Source: Endoryza foliicola
Lineage (GTDB): Bacteria; Bacteroidota; Bacteroidia; Chitinophagales; Chitinophagaceae
NCBI GenBank assembly: GCA_965226965.1
Contig: OZ245715.1
Coordinates: 3,658,001 to 3,722,000, forward strand
DNA: 64,000 nt
Direction of reading: 5' to 3'
This document shows, one piece after another, positions 9,002-17,307 of the stretch. Numbering within the stretch: position 1 is the first letter of the stretch; every line of letters begins with the position of its first letter. The notes under the pieces are model-generated. The model was not told where the DNA came from. It ran no database searches and saw nothing but the letters and a program-made list of their open reading frames with translations. The translations under genes and the position numbers were made by a program.

Positions 9002-10648
9002 ATGAGAGTGTTGCTTTTTTGGGTATGTGTACTGTTTACCTCAATTGGTTTCAGTCAACAAATTGATACAACTGTCGTTTCCGCCGCACAGCGGATCATT
9101 GGGCTTGAATTTACAAAAGCGGAAAAAGATTCGATGGTAGACAAGCTCAAAAACAGTCAATCAAATTATCAACGAATGCGAGCAGTTCCCATTCCAAACT
9201 CACTCGTCTACCCATTCGCTTTCAATCCGGCCCCTATCGGATACAGCGTTCCTAAGAATCAACAAAAAATCAATTGGAATTTACCAACCGGGGTAAGTGT
9301 GCCAAAGAACAAAGAAGCACTCGCTTATTATTCGGTTGCAGAATTGGCATCCTTGATAAAATCGAGGAAAATTACATCTGTAGAATTGACGGAGTTCTTT
9401 CTCGGCCGGCTTAAAAAATGGGGTGATACATTGGAATGTGTAATTACACGCACTGACTCTATAGCAATGGCCCAAGCAAAACAAGCAGATGCAGAAATTA
9501 AGGCCGGAAAATACAGAGGCCCATTGCATGGCATTCCTTATGGTTTGAAAGATCTTTTTGCTGTAAAAGGCTATAAAACAACTTGGGGAAGTGTTCCATA
9601 CAAAGATCAATACATTGATGAAAATGCATTTGTTTATGAGCAGTTGACAAAAGCGGGAGCCGTGTTATGTGCCAAACTCACTTTAGGAGAACTTGCATTT
9701 GCAGACTTATGGTTTGGAGGGAGAACGCGTAATCCTTGGAACCTAAAAACCGGTTCCAGTGGATCATCAGCCGGTAGCGCCTCCTCTGTAGTAGCAGGAT
9801 TACTCCCATTTGCCATAGGCACTGAAACACTTGGTTCAATTGTATCACCCTCCCATACTTGTGGCGCTACCGGATTGCGACCAAGTTTTGGAACCGTAAG
9901 TCGCTCCGGTGCGATGGTTTTGAGTTGGAGTTTAGATAAAGTTGGACCTATCTGCAGAAGTGCTGAAGATGCTGCCATCGTTTATTATTACATCAAAGGA
10001 ACAGATGGCAAAGACCCTTCAGCCATTGAACATGTATTCAATTATACCGGGCAAGCAGATCCCAAAAAACTGCGCATAGGAATTGCGATGAATTATTTCA
10101 AGAACCTACCCAAAAATGCGCCTCAATGGGCTGTATTGGACTCATTAAAGGCGATGGGTTATCAATTACAAGAGGTGATTTTTCCTGATAGTTCGATCTA
10201 TCGGTTCAATATGGTAGACCCTATTCTGAATGCTGAATCCGCTGCTGCGTTCGACGAGCTAACCAGAAGCAACCAAGATGATTTGATTAGAAGGCAGGAC
10301 AAAAACTTCTGGCCAAACAGTTTTAGAGCAGGTCGCTTTGTTCCGGCGGTAGAATACATCAACGCTAATCGCCACCGCAGCACTTTAATACAAGAATTGA
10401 ATGCATTTATGAAATCGTATGATGTGATCATTACCCCTACTTATGGAGGAAGTCAACTTGCTATGACCAATTTAACAGGACTGCCTGTGGTTTGTTTGCC
10501 GGTAGGTTTCAATGCTACAAATGGGCTGCCTACTAGTATCACATTTATTGGTCAATTGTATCACGAGGAGCATATTCTTGCTTTGGCAAAAGCATTTCAA
10601 TCGAGAACAGCTTTCCACAAAAAAAGACCGGAGTTATTTCTACAATAA
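9002..10648 (+). CDS. Exported amidase-signature hydrolase
   Basis: A 548-residue amidase-signature enzyme with a signal peptide (MRVLLFWVCVLFTSIGFSQQ). The catalytic Lys lies in YGLKDLFAVKG, the cis-Ser in the GSSGSSAGSAS loop and the nucleophilic Ser in GTETLGSIVSPS. The usual GGSIR at the nucleophile reads LGSIV. The family hydrolyses amides such as peptide amides or Glu-tRNA; this one is exported and longer than GatA, so it is not the tRNA amidotransferase subunit despite gatC elsewhere in the window. Its substrate is unknown. It is convergent with the glutamine amidotransferase gene. Confidence 0.88.
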   Translation: MRVLLFWVCVLFTSIGFSQQIDTTVVSAAQRIIGLEFTKAEKDSMVDKLKNSQSNYQRMRAVPIPNSLVYPFAFNPAPIGYSVPKNQQKINWNLPTGVSVPKNKEALAYYSVAELASLIKSRKITSVELTEFFLGRLKKWGDTLECVITRTDSIAMAQAKQADAEIKAGKYRGPLHGIPYGLKDLFAVKGYKTTWGSVPYKDQYIDENAFVYEQLTKAGAVLCAKLTLGELAFADLWFGGRTRNPWNLKTGSSGSSAGSASSVVAGLLPFAIGTETLGSIVSPSHTCGATGLRPSFGTVSRSGAMVLSWSLDKVGPICRSAEDAAIVYYYIKGTDGKDPSAIEHVFNYTGQADPKKLRIGIAMNYFKNLPKNAPQWAVLDSLKAMGYQLQEVIFPDSSIYRFNMVDPILNAESAAAFDELTRSNQDDLIRRQDKNFWPNSFRAGRFVPAVEYINANRHRSTLIQELNAFMKSYDVIITPTYGGSQLAMTNLTGLPVVCLPVGFNATNGLPTSITFIGQLYHEEHILALAKAFQSRTAFHKKRPELFLQ

Positions 10649-10654
10649 CTCCGG
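10628..10654. terminator. Hairpin at the convergent amidase/GATase junction
   Basis: CCGGAGTTATT at 10628-10638 pairs perfectly with AATAACTCCGG at 10644-10654. The hairpin overlaps the last codons and stop of the amidase. The downstream T-run is poor on both strands, so termination is plausible but not certain. Confidence 0.6.
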
Positions 10655-10661
10655 CAATTTA

Positions 10662-11501
10662 TTATCCTTTTCCTTCTTGATCCAAAGCTTGCTTTAAGAA
10701 GTTTGGAATGAGATGAGAATAGGTCCAAAGAATTTTATCGGGATCATTGAGATGCTCCAACATGCTTTTCCATTTATCAAAACCGTGGTTTTCAATCACG
10801 GTTTGTTTTTTATCAGCACGCATTAAATACATGGTCATACCTTCTGCGTCGGCTTCGGGGTGAAATTGTGTACCTACCATATAATCATTGAAGCGAATAG
10901 CCATAATAGCACGTTCTAGAGGCACGTGGGGTCTATCTTTTTCAATACATAAAATGGAAGCACCCATTTCACGGAGTCTTTGATAGCGTGGGCGAATAAC
11001 TTGATAATCGCGGCTATCAACTGCATAGAAAGGATCGAGTAATCCGTCGAACAAGGATTCGTGCTTACCATCTTGGAGTTTATGAACCGGGAAAACTCCA
11101 AAGGCGGTGGACTTTCTTTTTACTACATCAGCAACTTCGAAATAGCGACAAGCCAATTGAAAGCTATGACAGATAAAAAGAACGTGTTTCTTAAGTACAT
11201 GACCGGGGCGGTTGTTGAACGTTTCAATTTTATCGAGCCATTCAAAATAAGCTTTTTCCCATTCACTTCCTTCGCTATCGATTGGAGAGCCGGGGCCACC
11301 GCTGGAAATATAAATATCATGACTAAGACTAGGAACTTTGTTCTCTCTTCTAACATCAAATTCTTCTACAATTAAATTCAGGTCGTATTTTTCGCCAAAC
11401 TCCTTCAACAAGGCGCGAATACAGCGCATGCCTTGATTCTCAGCACCTTCGTACAAGTCGAGGATGGCTACTTTAACCAGTTTCTTTTCTTTTTGGAGCA
11501 T
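10662..11501 (-). CDS. Class I glutamine amidotransferase domain protein (GuaA-like)
   Basis: A 279-residue stand-alone class I glutamine amidotransferase. The oxyanion region SSGGPGSP is near residue 67. The nucleophile Cys111 lies in FICHSFQL, and His214/Glu216 in TQFHPEADAEG complete the triad. It matches the GATase half of GMP synthase but has no synthetase domain, and no partner subunit is nearby. It may instead be a gamma-glutamyl peptide or amide hydrolase. The C-terminal ~60 residues after the GATase core are unassigned. Confidence 0.8.
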   Translation of the reverse strand: MLQKEKKLVKVAILDLYEGAENQGMRCIRALLKEFGEKYDLNLIVEEFDVRRENKVPSLSHDIYISSGGPGSPIDSEGSEWEKAYFEWLDKIETFNNRPGHVLKKHVLFICHSFQLACRYFEVADVVKRKSTAFGVFPVHKLQDGKHESLFDGLLDPFYAVDSRDYQVIRPRYQRLREMGASILCIEKDRPHVPLERAIMAIRFNDYMVGTQFHPEADAEGMTMYLMRADKKQTVIENHGFDKWKSMLEHLNDPDKILWTYSHLIPNFLKQALDQEGKG

Positions 11502-11539
11502 AAGGGCAAAAATAACAAAAAAGCGTGAAACAGGGGATT

Positions 11540-12205
11540 TTAGCGGATCAAGGCCTTCATCATGGCTTCGGCCACCAGCTTGTTTCCGGCGTCGTTTAAG
11601 TGAACGCCATCGGTTGTTAAAATACCTCTGTCCAAATTCTTGGGATTGTTAGCTAGGTTGTAAGCCAAGAATTCTTTACGGAGATCGATTAATGGGCAAT
11701 TGTTATTAGTAGCAATATTGCGGATGATTTGAGCATATTTATTAAGGTCGCCATCCAGTTCATTTGAGAAATCCGTTTTTTCTCCAATAGCTGCGGGTGT
11801 ACACAAAAGCACTTCTATATTCTTTGATTTGAATTTCTTGATGATCGCATTGTAAAACTTTTCGAACTTATCGGCATCTGTACCAGTCCCATAACTTCTT
11901 TTATGCCACACATCATTTACTCCTACCCAGATCACTACTACTTGAGGATCTTTGGCCAATACATCGTCCTCCATTCTTAAGTATAAATCATATACTTTGT
12001 TTCCGCCGATACCTGCACCCGTTAACTGGTACTGTTCTTGAAGATTCTTTTCCTTCAGCATATCCCCAAGTACGGTGATATAGCCTTTCGGACCAACACC
12101 GGCTTGTGTGATAGAATCACCGAAAAATACGATGTGTTTTTTAGCTACAGGCTTCATAGATACTAAGATGGAACATAGGACAGATAGGAACAGTATTTTT
12201 TTCAT
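11540..12205 (-). CDS. Exported SGNH/GDSL-family esterase
   Basis: A 221-residue SGNH hydrolase. The start at 12205 is chosen because MKKILFLSVLCSILVS is a good signal peptide; an upstream extension to 12262 is not signal-like. Block I is FFGDSITQAG with the catalytic Ser, block III is GVNDVWH, and block V, DGVHLND, carries the Asp/His pair. Such enzymes cleave esters on carbohydrates or lipids outside the cytoplasm (acetylxylan esterase, lysophospholipase and similar). The gene lies 60 bp beyond the photolyase cluster and may be read through from it. Substrate not determined. Confidence 0.87.
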   Translation of the reverse strand: MKKILFLSVLCSILVSMKPVAKKHIVFFGDSITQAGVGPKGYITVLGDMLKEKNLQEQYQLTGAGIGGNKVYDLYLRMEDDVLAKDPQVVVIWVGVNDVWHKRSYGTGTDADKFEKFYNAIIKKFKSKNIEVLLCTPAAIGEKTDFSNELDGDLNKYAQIIRNIATNNNCPLIDLRKEFLAYNLANNPKNLDRGILTTDGVHLNDAGNKLVAEAMMKALIR

Positions 12206-12265
12206 GATGGTGTTTTCATGAAGATACGATAATTCATTTTTCCATCCCAGCCATTTGTACATTCA

Positions 12266-13378
12266 TCAGAGATAGCGTTCGGATTTTTTCCAATACGAAA
12301 AAAAGGAAGGGAAATATCCGGTTACCATTGGGAACATCCAATCTCTTGAATCTTTGTTTCCTTCCCAATGTTCTGTAATGGGATGCTCTTTGAAATAAAG
12401 CTCACGAAGAGATGCACCGGAATTGAAAAGATGCCTTTTAAACTCCGACCAATCGCCCACAAATACTTGACAATTTGGAATATTCTTGGATAAGTTTATG
12501 ATAAACCGGACTACCAATTCACTGACAGGAAACATTTTGAAATGACTTGGTTCTAAAAGTAGTATCCGATTTGCGTCTTCGTCTATTCTCCAGTTCGGAT
12601 CCAAATTGTAATGATTGTACACCAAGATTGGAAGTGCAGGATCAAGTTTAATTGAAGAAGCTTCAATTGGAAGCGGTGTTGTTAAATCTATTGGGTGCGC
12701 TTCCTTCAATGCTTGCGGTACTGCAAGTTCAGGCAATTCATCGTACGACTTACTAAGAAAACTATTGACTTGAGTTGAACCGGTGTACTTATTGATATTC
12801 TCTTGATTGCAATAATATTTTTTACTTGAAAAAGCCCCGCATACCCATTGCCAGCTACAAGTATTACTTGCCAGATCGCCATCTAACAAATGATAATACA
12901 TCCAAGTAGCGGGGGCACTCCAATGCGCTTTTCCAATATTGGTAGCAATGGACGCGATGTACATTCTAAAATGATTGTGCATGTACCCTGTGCGATAAAG
13001 CTCATTGATGGAATGATCAATAGCCTGAATTCCGGTTTGGGCTTCAATAATAGCCGAAGGCATTTGATAATGTGAAACACCCTCCTGCGCATTCTTCAAG
13101 TCACTAAACAAGAACTCTGCTTTCGCTTGCCAAACCCTTTGAAAATATTCACGCCATGCGAGCTCTTGGATGAACTTCTCTACTTGATAAGGTTTGTAGC
13201 TGCGCTTTAGAATGCTCTTCTTTACGTCATTTACTGAAATTACCCCTCTTGATATATAGGGAGATAAATAGGTAACATCTCCATTGATGAAATTTCTTGT
13301 TTTGCCATATTTGATGGGATCAATGGCCTCTACACGTTCTACTATTTTTGCGAAATTGGTTTCAAACACCGGTATCAT
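12266..13378 (-). CDS. Photolyase/cryptochrome FAD-binding-domain protein, apparently permuted
   Basis: A 370-residue protein. The N-terminal ~210 residues are the helical FAD-binding domain of DNA photolyases/cryptochromes: YLSPYISRG, QELAWREYFQ, the DHSINELYRTGYMHNHFRM segment, DGDLASNTCSWQWV and GAFSSKKYYCNQENINKY. In ordinary photolyases an alpha/beta antenna domain precedes this part. Here the N-terminus goes straight into the FAD domain, and an alpha/beta-looking segment (LPILVYNHYNLDPNWRID..., about 245-350) follows it. The expected role is light-dependent DNA repair or blue-light sensing. Its start overlaps the stop of the DUF2805 gene by ATGA, so the two are translationally coupled. 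Confidence 0.8.
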   Translation of the reverse strand: MIPVFETNFAKIVERVEAIDPIKYGKTRNFINGDVTYLSPYISRGVISVNDVKKSILKRSYKPYQVEKFIQELAWREYFQRVWQAKAEFLFSDLKNAQEGVSHYQMPSAIIEAQTGIQAIDHSINELYRTGYMHNHFRMYIASIATNIGKAHWSAPATWMYYHLLDGDLASNTCSWQWVCGAFSSKKYYCNQENINKYTGSTQVNSFLSKSYDELPELAVPQALKEAHPIDLTTPLPIEASSIKLDPALPILVYNHYNLDPNWRIDEDANRILLLEPSHFKMFPVSELVVRFIINLSKNIPNCQVFVGDWSEFKRHLFNSGASLRELYFKEHPITEHWEGNKDSRDWMFPMVTGYFPSFFSYWKKSERYL

Positions 13379-13656
13379 TTTCTCTTGCTTATTTTATTCA
13401 AACTGATGGTTCTTTGTCTGGTACATTTAAATCGATCTACGGAATTACTTCGTATGGATCCGTGTTTTGTTTTTCTCCCTTTCATTCGTTTGCGCCACAT
13501 TTGAAAGCTGCTTGCTTTCATTTCGGTGCGCATGAGTTCAATTACTTCTTTCTCCATTAAACCAAACTGAAATTCTATGGCTTCAAAGGGAGTTCTATCC
13601 TCCCAAGCCATTTCTATGATTCTATCAATCTGTTCCGGACTTAAGTTGTGCTGCAT
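13375..13656 (-). CDS. DUF2805 / TIGR03643 family protein
   Basis: A 93-residue basic protein with the DUF2805 core: LSPEQIDRIIEMAWEDRTPF, then FGLMEKEVIELMR and FQMWRKRM. The helical N-terminal half resembles a small DNA-binding helix bundle, and the C-terminal 30 residues are Lys/Arg-rich. Its function is unknown. It is the middle gene of three, 8 bp downstream of the photolyase-related gene and overlapping the next by 4 bp, so a role with the two flavoproteins in DNA repair is a context-based guess. Confidence 0.85.
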   Translation of the reverse strand: MQHNLSPEQIDRIIEMAWEDRTPFEAIEFQFGLMEKEVIELMRTEMKASSFQMWRKRMKGRKTKHGSIRSNSVDRFKCTRQRTISLNKISKRK

Positions 13657-13663
13657 ACTCCGC

Positions 13664-15142
13664 TTATTTTAATGATTTCAAAAAGTCCTCTGCATTTTTA
13701 AGATGCAAAGCCTTCTTCTCGTCTGACATTTTATCGAAGGTTTTCACTAACATTCCAAGCCTAGGATTCGACAAGAAAAAACTGCGTTGCTTGTGCATGA
13801 ACCGCCAGAACAAACCATCCCAGGTTTCCTGCCACTTCCCTTTCGGATAATCACTCATTTTCATGAGATAATTGCTGCCACTGATATAGGGTTTGGTAGT
13901 CATCAAACCACCATCTGCAAACTGGGTCATCCCATATACATTTGGTACCATCACCCAATCATAAGCATCAATAAAAAGTTCCATAAACCATTTGTATACT
14001 TCATTGGGATCAAATTCGCATAACAACATAAAATTCCCCAGTACCATTAATCGCTCAATATGATGGCAATATCCCGTTTCTAAGATCTTTTTGATTGTAG
14101 TGTCAATAGGCACAATACCTGTTGTACCGTTGTAAAAAGAAGCGGGTATTTTTCGATTAAATTTCCAATAATTGGTCGTTCGTTGTTTGCGCCCTTCAAG
14201 GGTGTAAATCATTCGAATGAATTCGCGCCACCCGATGATTTGTCTGGTAAACCCTTCGAGTGAGTTCAGAGGAATCTTTTTTTCAGCTGCTTTTGCATAA
14301 ATAGTATCCAGCACTTCTTGAGGGGTGATGATGCCTACATTTAACATAGGTGTCAAAACCGAGTGATGAAGAATTGTTTCCTTTTGCACGATCGCATCTT
14401 CATATTCTCCGAACGATTCAAATCGATGCCGTATAAAATCATCGAGCCATTTTACTGCATCTTTTCTGTTTATTGAAAACAGGTATGGAGGGGCATCATA
14501 GCCCGGATTGTTTTTGAAAAACTTGTTTGTATAGTTTATGGCTTCTTCTAAAAACTCATTTGATTTGGGAAGTTCTACTTTGGGAGGTTGTTGATTTTTG
14601 GGATATTTCAGTCTATTTTCTGCATCAAAACTCCATTTTCCACCTACCGGTTTCCCATTTTCTTCCAACAATAATTGAAGTCGTTTTCTCTGTTGAATGT
14701 AGAAATCGGTTTGAAAATAAGGTCTACGTTTTCCGGCCAATTGCGGAAGTTCACTCTCCTTGCATAAAAATCCGGGGCAGTCGTACCATTTAATTTGAAT
14801 GCCCTGTTTTTCACAGGAAGTAGTTAAACGGCGTTGCAACCAGTCGTCATGCACTAAACATGTATGGATTATTCGAATTCCATGTTTCTTAAAGTAAGCC
14901 CCTAATTTTCGAACATCAGACTCAGGCTCAGAAGCATTGATATAATTGACGGCAAGTTTGCTTTTCGTTAATTGAGCTTCATACGATTTCATGGAAGCTC
15001 TATGAAAAATGATTTTGTGTTTGTGAAACTTATAGAGTTGAAAAAAGAGATGTTCTTCTACCATCCAAACCGGCCTGCCGGGGTGAAGTGAGGGGTTCTT
15101 ACCATAGAGTTGATGCGGAAATACAAGCGAAATTTCAGCCAT
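13664..15142 (-). CDS. Photolyase-related protein (DPRP / PhrB-like), without Fe-S cysteines
   Basis: A 492-residue member of the deoxyribodipyrimidine photolyase-related family, which includes PhrB-type (6-4) photolyases. The N-terminus (SLVFPHQLYGKNPSL) is the DPRP Rossmann domain. Typical C-terminal landmarks are GWREFIRMIY, HHIERLMVLGNF, DAYDWVMVPNVYGMTQFADGG and KPYISGSNYLMKMSDY. Where PhrB enzymes carry a CxxC...C cluster after MSDY, this protein reads PKGKWQETWDGLFW, so the 4Fe-4S ligands are missing. It is the first gene of the photolyase cluster and is divergent from tetR. Repair activity is inferred. Confidence 0.85.
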   Translation of the reverse strand: MAEISLVFPHQLYGKNPSLHPGRPVWMVEEHLFFQLYKFHKHKIIFHRASMKSYEAQLTKSKLAVNYINASEPESDVRKLGAYFKKHGIRIIHTCLVHDDWLQRRLTTSCEKQGIQIKWYDCPGFLCKESELPQLAGKRRPYFQTDFYIQQRKRLQLLLEENGKPVGGKWSFDAENRLKYPKNQQPPKVELPKSNEFLEEAINYTNKFFKNNPGYDAPPYLFSINRKDAVKWLDDFIRHRFESFGEYEDAIVQKETILHHSVLTPMLNVGIITPQEVLDTIYAKAAEKKIPLNSLEGFTRQIIGWREFIRMIYTLEGRKQRTTNYWKFNRKIPASFYNGTTGIVPIDTTIKKILETGYCHHIERLMVLGNFMLLCEFDPNEVYKWFMELFIDAYDWVMVPNVYGMTQFADGGLMTTKPYISGSNYLMKMSDYPKGKWQETWDGLFWRFMHKQRSFFLSNPRLGMLVKTFDKMSDEKKALHLKNAEDFLKSLK

Positions 15143-15244
15143 ACCACTATAACAACTCCTATTAAATTTGGTTGTATAAGACGATGAAAATGAAGCGTTT
15201 TGAGATAATCATTGGCGGCTGAGCCTAGGAAATTGAAAATAAAT

Positions 15245-15276
15245 TTTGTTTTTATGAACACTGTTCATTTATTTTG
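15245..15276 (+). promoter_or_regulatory. tetR promoter with internal operator
   Basis: TTTG at 15245-15248 and TTATTTTG at 15269-15276 are 20 bp apart, as in Bacteroidota promoters. The palindrome ATGAACAcTGTTCAT (15254-15268) fills the spacer. The -7 box ends 4 bases before the ATG at 15281, which suggests a leaderless message. Confidence 0.6.
15254..15268. promoter_or_regulatory. Palindromic TetR operator (autoregulatory)
   Basis: ATGAACA-C-TGTTCAT is a perfect 7-bp inverted repeat. A near copy lies in front of the efflux operon (15922-15934), as expected for the binding site of the TetR protein encoded between them. Confidence 0.65.
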
Positions 15277-15280
15277 CACC

Positions 15281-15901
15281 ATGACAATTGCCACCCGTAA
15301 ACAAAGAGAAAAAGAGGAAATGCGCCAATTGATATTGGAGGCAGCAAAGTCTATTTTTTTGGAAAAAGGGTATGAAGCTACCAGCATTCGAACCATTGCA
15401 GAGCGAATTGAATACAGCCCGGGTACAATTTATCTCTATTTTAAGGACAAAGATGAACTGTTTCACGCACTTCATGAAGAAGGGTTTAGGATTATGTTGG
15501 AAAAGATGCAACCTTTACAACATGTACCAGACCCTATGAACCGGTTAATTGCAATGGGAAGGGTTTACATGGAGTTTGCGCTTACCAACAAAGACTTTTA
15601 TGACTTAATGTTTATTATGGAAGCGCCCATGGATCATGAATGTCAGGAGGAACAACATGAGAAATGGAAAATGGGAGACTCTACTTTGAACTATTTGAAA
15701 ACAGTTTTGAGAGAGTGTCAAGAGGTGGGGTATTTCAAAGGGTTGGATGTTGAATACCTTTCGTTTATGATATGGTCTTCATTGCATGGCATGTGTGCTT
15801 TGTACTGCCGAGGTAGATGTCAAGCATACGAAAACTACCAACCGGAAGACCTCATTAAAAATGGGATGGAGTATTATATTTCAATGCTGAAAAAAGCCTA
15901 G
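15281..15901 (+). CDS. TetR/AcrR-family transcriptional regulator
   Basis: A 206-residue TetR repressor. The N-terminal helix-turn-helix (ILEAAKSIFLEKGYEATSIRTIAERIEYSPGTIYLYFKDKDELF, about residues 18-60) is classic; the C-terminal ligand domain is unassigned. The ATG at 15281 is chosen because the helix-turn-helix begins 18 residues later and the -7 box at 15269-15276 excludes starts further upstream. It most likely represses itself and the TolC-adaptor-RND operon directly downstream through matching palindromes, and releases on binding a toxic small molecule. Confidence 0.93.
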   Translation: MTIATRKQREKEEMRQLILEAAKSIFLEKGYEATSIRTIAERIEYSPGTIYLYFKDKDELFHALHEEGFRIMLEKMQPLQHVPDPMNRLIAMGRVYMEFALTNKDFYDLMFIMEAPMDHECQEEQHEKWKMGDSTLNYLKTVLRECQEVGYFKGLDVEYLSFMIWSSLHGMCALYCRGRCQAYENYQPEDLIKNGMEYYISMLKKA

Positions 15902-15911
15902 GCTTTTTTTT
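15891..15911 (+). terminator. Terminator after tetR
   Basis: AAAAAGCCTAGGCTTTTTTT is a perfect palindrome at the end of tetR with a T tract. Its T tract also supplies the TTTG (15909-15912) that may serve as the -33 of the efflux promoter. Confidence 0.7.
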
Positions 15912-15921
15912 GAGTCAGTAC

Positions 15922-15934
15922 TGAACACTGTTTA
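15922..15934. promoter_or_regulatory. TetR operator upstream of the efflux operon
   Basis: TGAACACTGTTTA differs from the tetR-upstream palindrome core TGAACACTGTTCA by one base. It lies 32 bp before the tolC-like start, between a TTTG at 15909-15912 and a TA-rich region that could be the -7. Confidence 0.55.
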
Positions 15935-15965
15935 TTATATATTCACCGATCATACTAATTGTAAC

Positions 15966-17303
15966 ATGAAACGTTTTTTATCAGTGATCTTGCTAACGCT
16001 ACTGTTAAGTTCAAGTCGGGGGCAATCAGCTCTTGAAGGCTATATTGAACAAGCGTTAAAAACCAATCTCAGTCTTCAACAGAAACAAGCGGATTGGAAG
16101 AGCAGTTTGCTTGCTCTAAAGGAAGCCCATTCGTACTTTCTCCCAACCACTTGGTTTGAAGGTCAATACACCTTGGCACAGGGGGGGAGGGCCATTGAAA
16201 TCCCAATTGGCGATCTATTGAATCCTGTTTACAAAACACTTAATCAGCTTACGTCCAGCAATGCTTTTCCAACGGTGAGCAATGCCAAAGAAGGATTCTT
16301 TCCCAATAACTTCTACGACACAAGGATCAAAACGACGATGCCCATTCTAAATAATAGCATTCGTACAAACGAATCAGTTAAAAAGGATTTAGCAGCCATT
16401 CAAGAATTGACTGTAGAGTCGTACAAAAGAGAACTGATTAAAGAAGTTAAAACAGCCTATTATCAATACCTACAAGCATTGAATGCAGTAGCAATCTATG
16501 AGTCAGCGAAACTAGTGGTACAGCAGCAAGTAAGGGTCCAACAAGCATTATTAAAGGAAGGGAAATCATTACCTGCTTACTTAACTAGAAGTGAAACGGA
16601 ATTGCTTTCTATTGAGAAAGATATCTATTCCGCAAAAAATAGATCCGAAACTGCGGCAGCTTATTTGAATTTTCTTTTAAACAGAAGTTTGTCGGAGTCG
16701 GTAATAAAAGAAGATATGGTTGCACCGCAATTACCGGAATCAGTAATTTCAAATACTTTGAACTTAGGTAATCGAGAAGAACTAACGCAATTAACCACCA
16801 CGAAAAAAATTCAAGAATCGGTGCTTAAAATGAGAGAGCGGTATTATCGCCCTCAATTGAATGCCTTTCTGGATCTAGGTTCTCAAGGATTTGACTTCAA
16901 AGTAAAAAGCAGCAGCTTCTTTTATTTGGGTGGTTTCCAATTGAACATTCCTATCTATTCCGGCAATCGAAATAAAGTTCAAATTGAAACTGCAAAAACA
17001 GACTTGAAGAAGATTGAGCTTCGCCAAGCAGAAGTAAACCAGCAGTTGAATTTGGAATTGTTTCAAACAAGCCAGCAATTAAAAACGAGTTATCGTCAAT
17101 TTCAAACAGACCTATCACGCGAGCATACAGCTGCACAATACTATCGTTTGATTGAAAAAGGGTTCAAGGAAGGAGTCAATAGTTTTATTGAACTTCTCGA
17201 TGCGAGAAACCAGTGGACACTTTCACAGCTTCAAACAAACAACGACAAATACCTATTCTATATTCAATTATCAAACTACAATCGCCAGTCAATTCAACCA
17301 TAG
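15966..17303 (+). CDS. TolC-family outer-membrane efflux protein
   Basis: A 445-residue outer-membrane efflux protein with a signal peptide (MKRFLSVILLTLLLSSSRGQS). It shows the long Gln/Glu/Lys-rich alpha-helical repeats of TolC homologues (for example the YYQYLQALNAVAIYESAKLVV and ELRQAEVNQQLNLELFQTSQQL regions) and the FKEGVNSFIELLDA segment near the end of the second repeat. It should form the outer-membrane channel of the tripartite pump whose other two parts follow at once. It ends 4 bp before the adaptor gene. Confidence 0.92.
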   Translation: MKRFLSVILLTLLLSSSRGQSALEGYIEQALKTNLSLQQKQADWKSSLLALKEAHSYFLPTTWFEGQYTLAQGGRAIEIPIGDLLNPVYKTLNQLTSSNAFPTVSNAKEGFFPNNFYDTRIKTTMPILNNSIRTNESVKKDLAAIQELTVESYKRELIKEVKTAYYQYLQALNAVAIYESAKLVVQQQVRVQQALLKEGKSLPAYLTRSETELLSIEKDIYSAKNRSETAAAYLNFLLNRSLSESVIKEDMVAPQLPESVISNTLNLGNREELTQLTTTKKIQESVLKMRERYYRPQLNAFLDLGSQGFDFKVKSSSFFYLGGFQLNIPIYSGNRNKVQIETAKTDLKKIELRQAEVNQQLNLELFQTSQQLKTSYRQFQTDLSREHTAAQYYRLIEKGFKEGVNSFIELLDARNQWTLSQLQTNNDKYLFYIQLSNYNRQSIQP

Positions 17304-17307
17304 CATT

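Noticed and set aside
9002..10648. GatA partner for the gatC in this window
   Set aside because: It carries an export signal, is longer than GatA and lies 48 kb from gatC.
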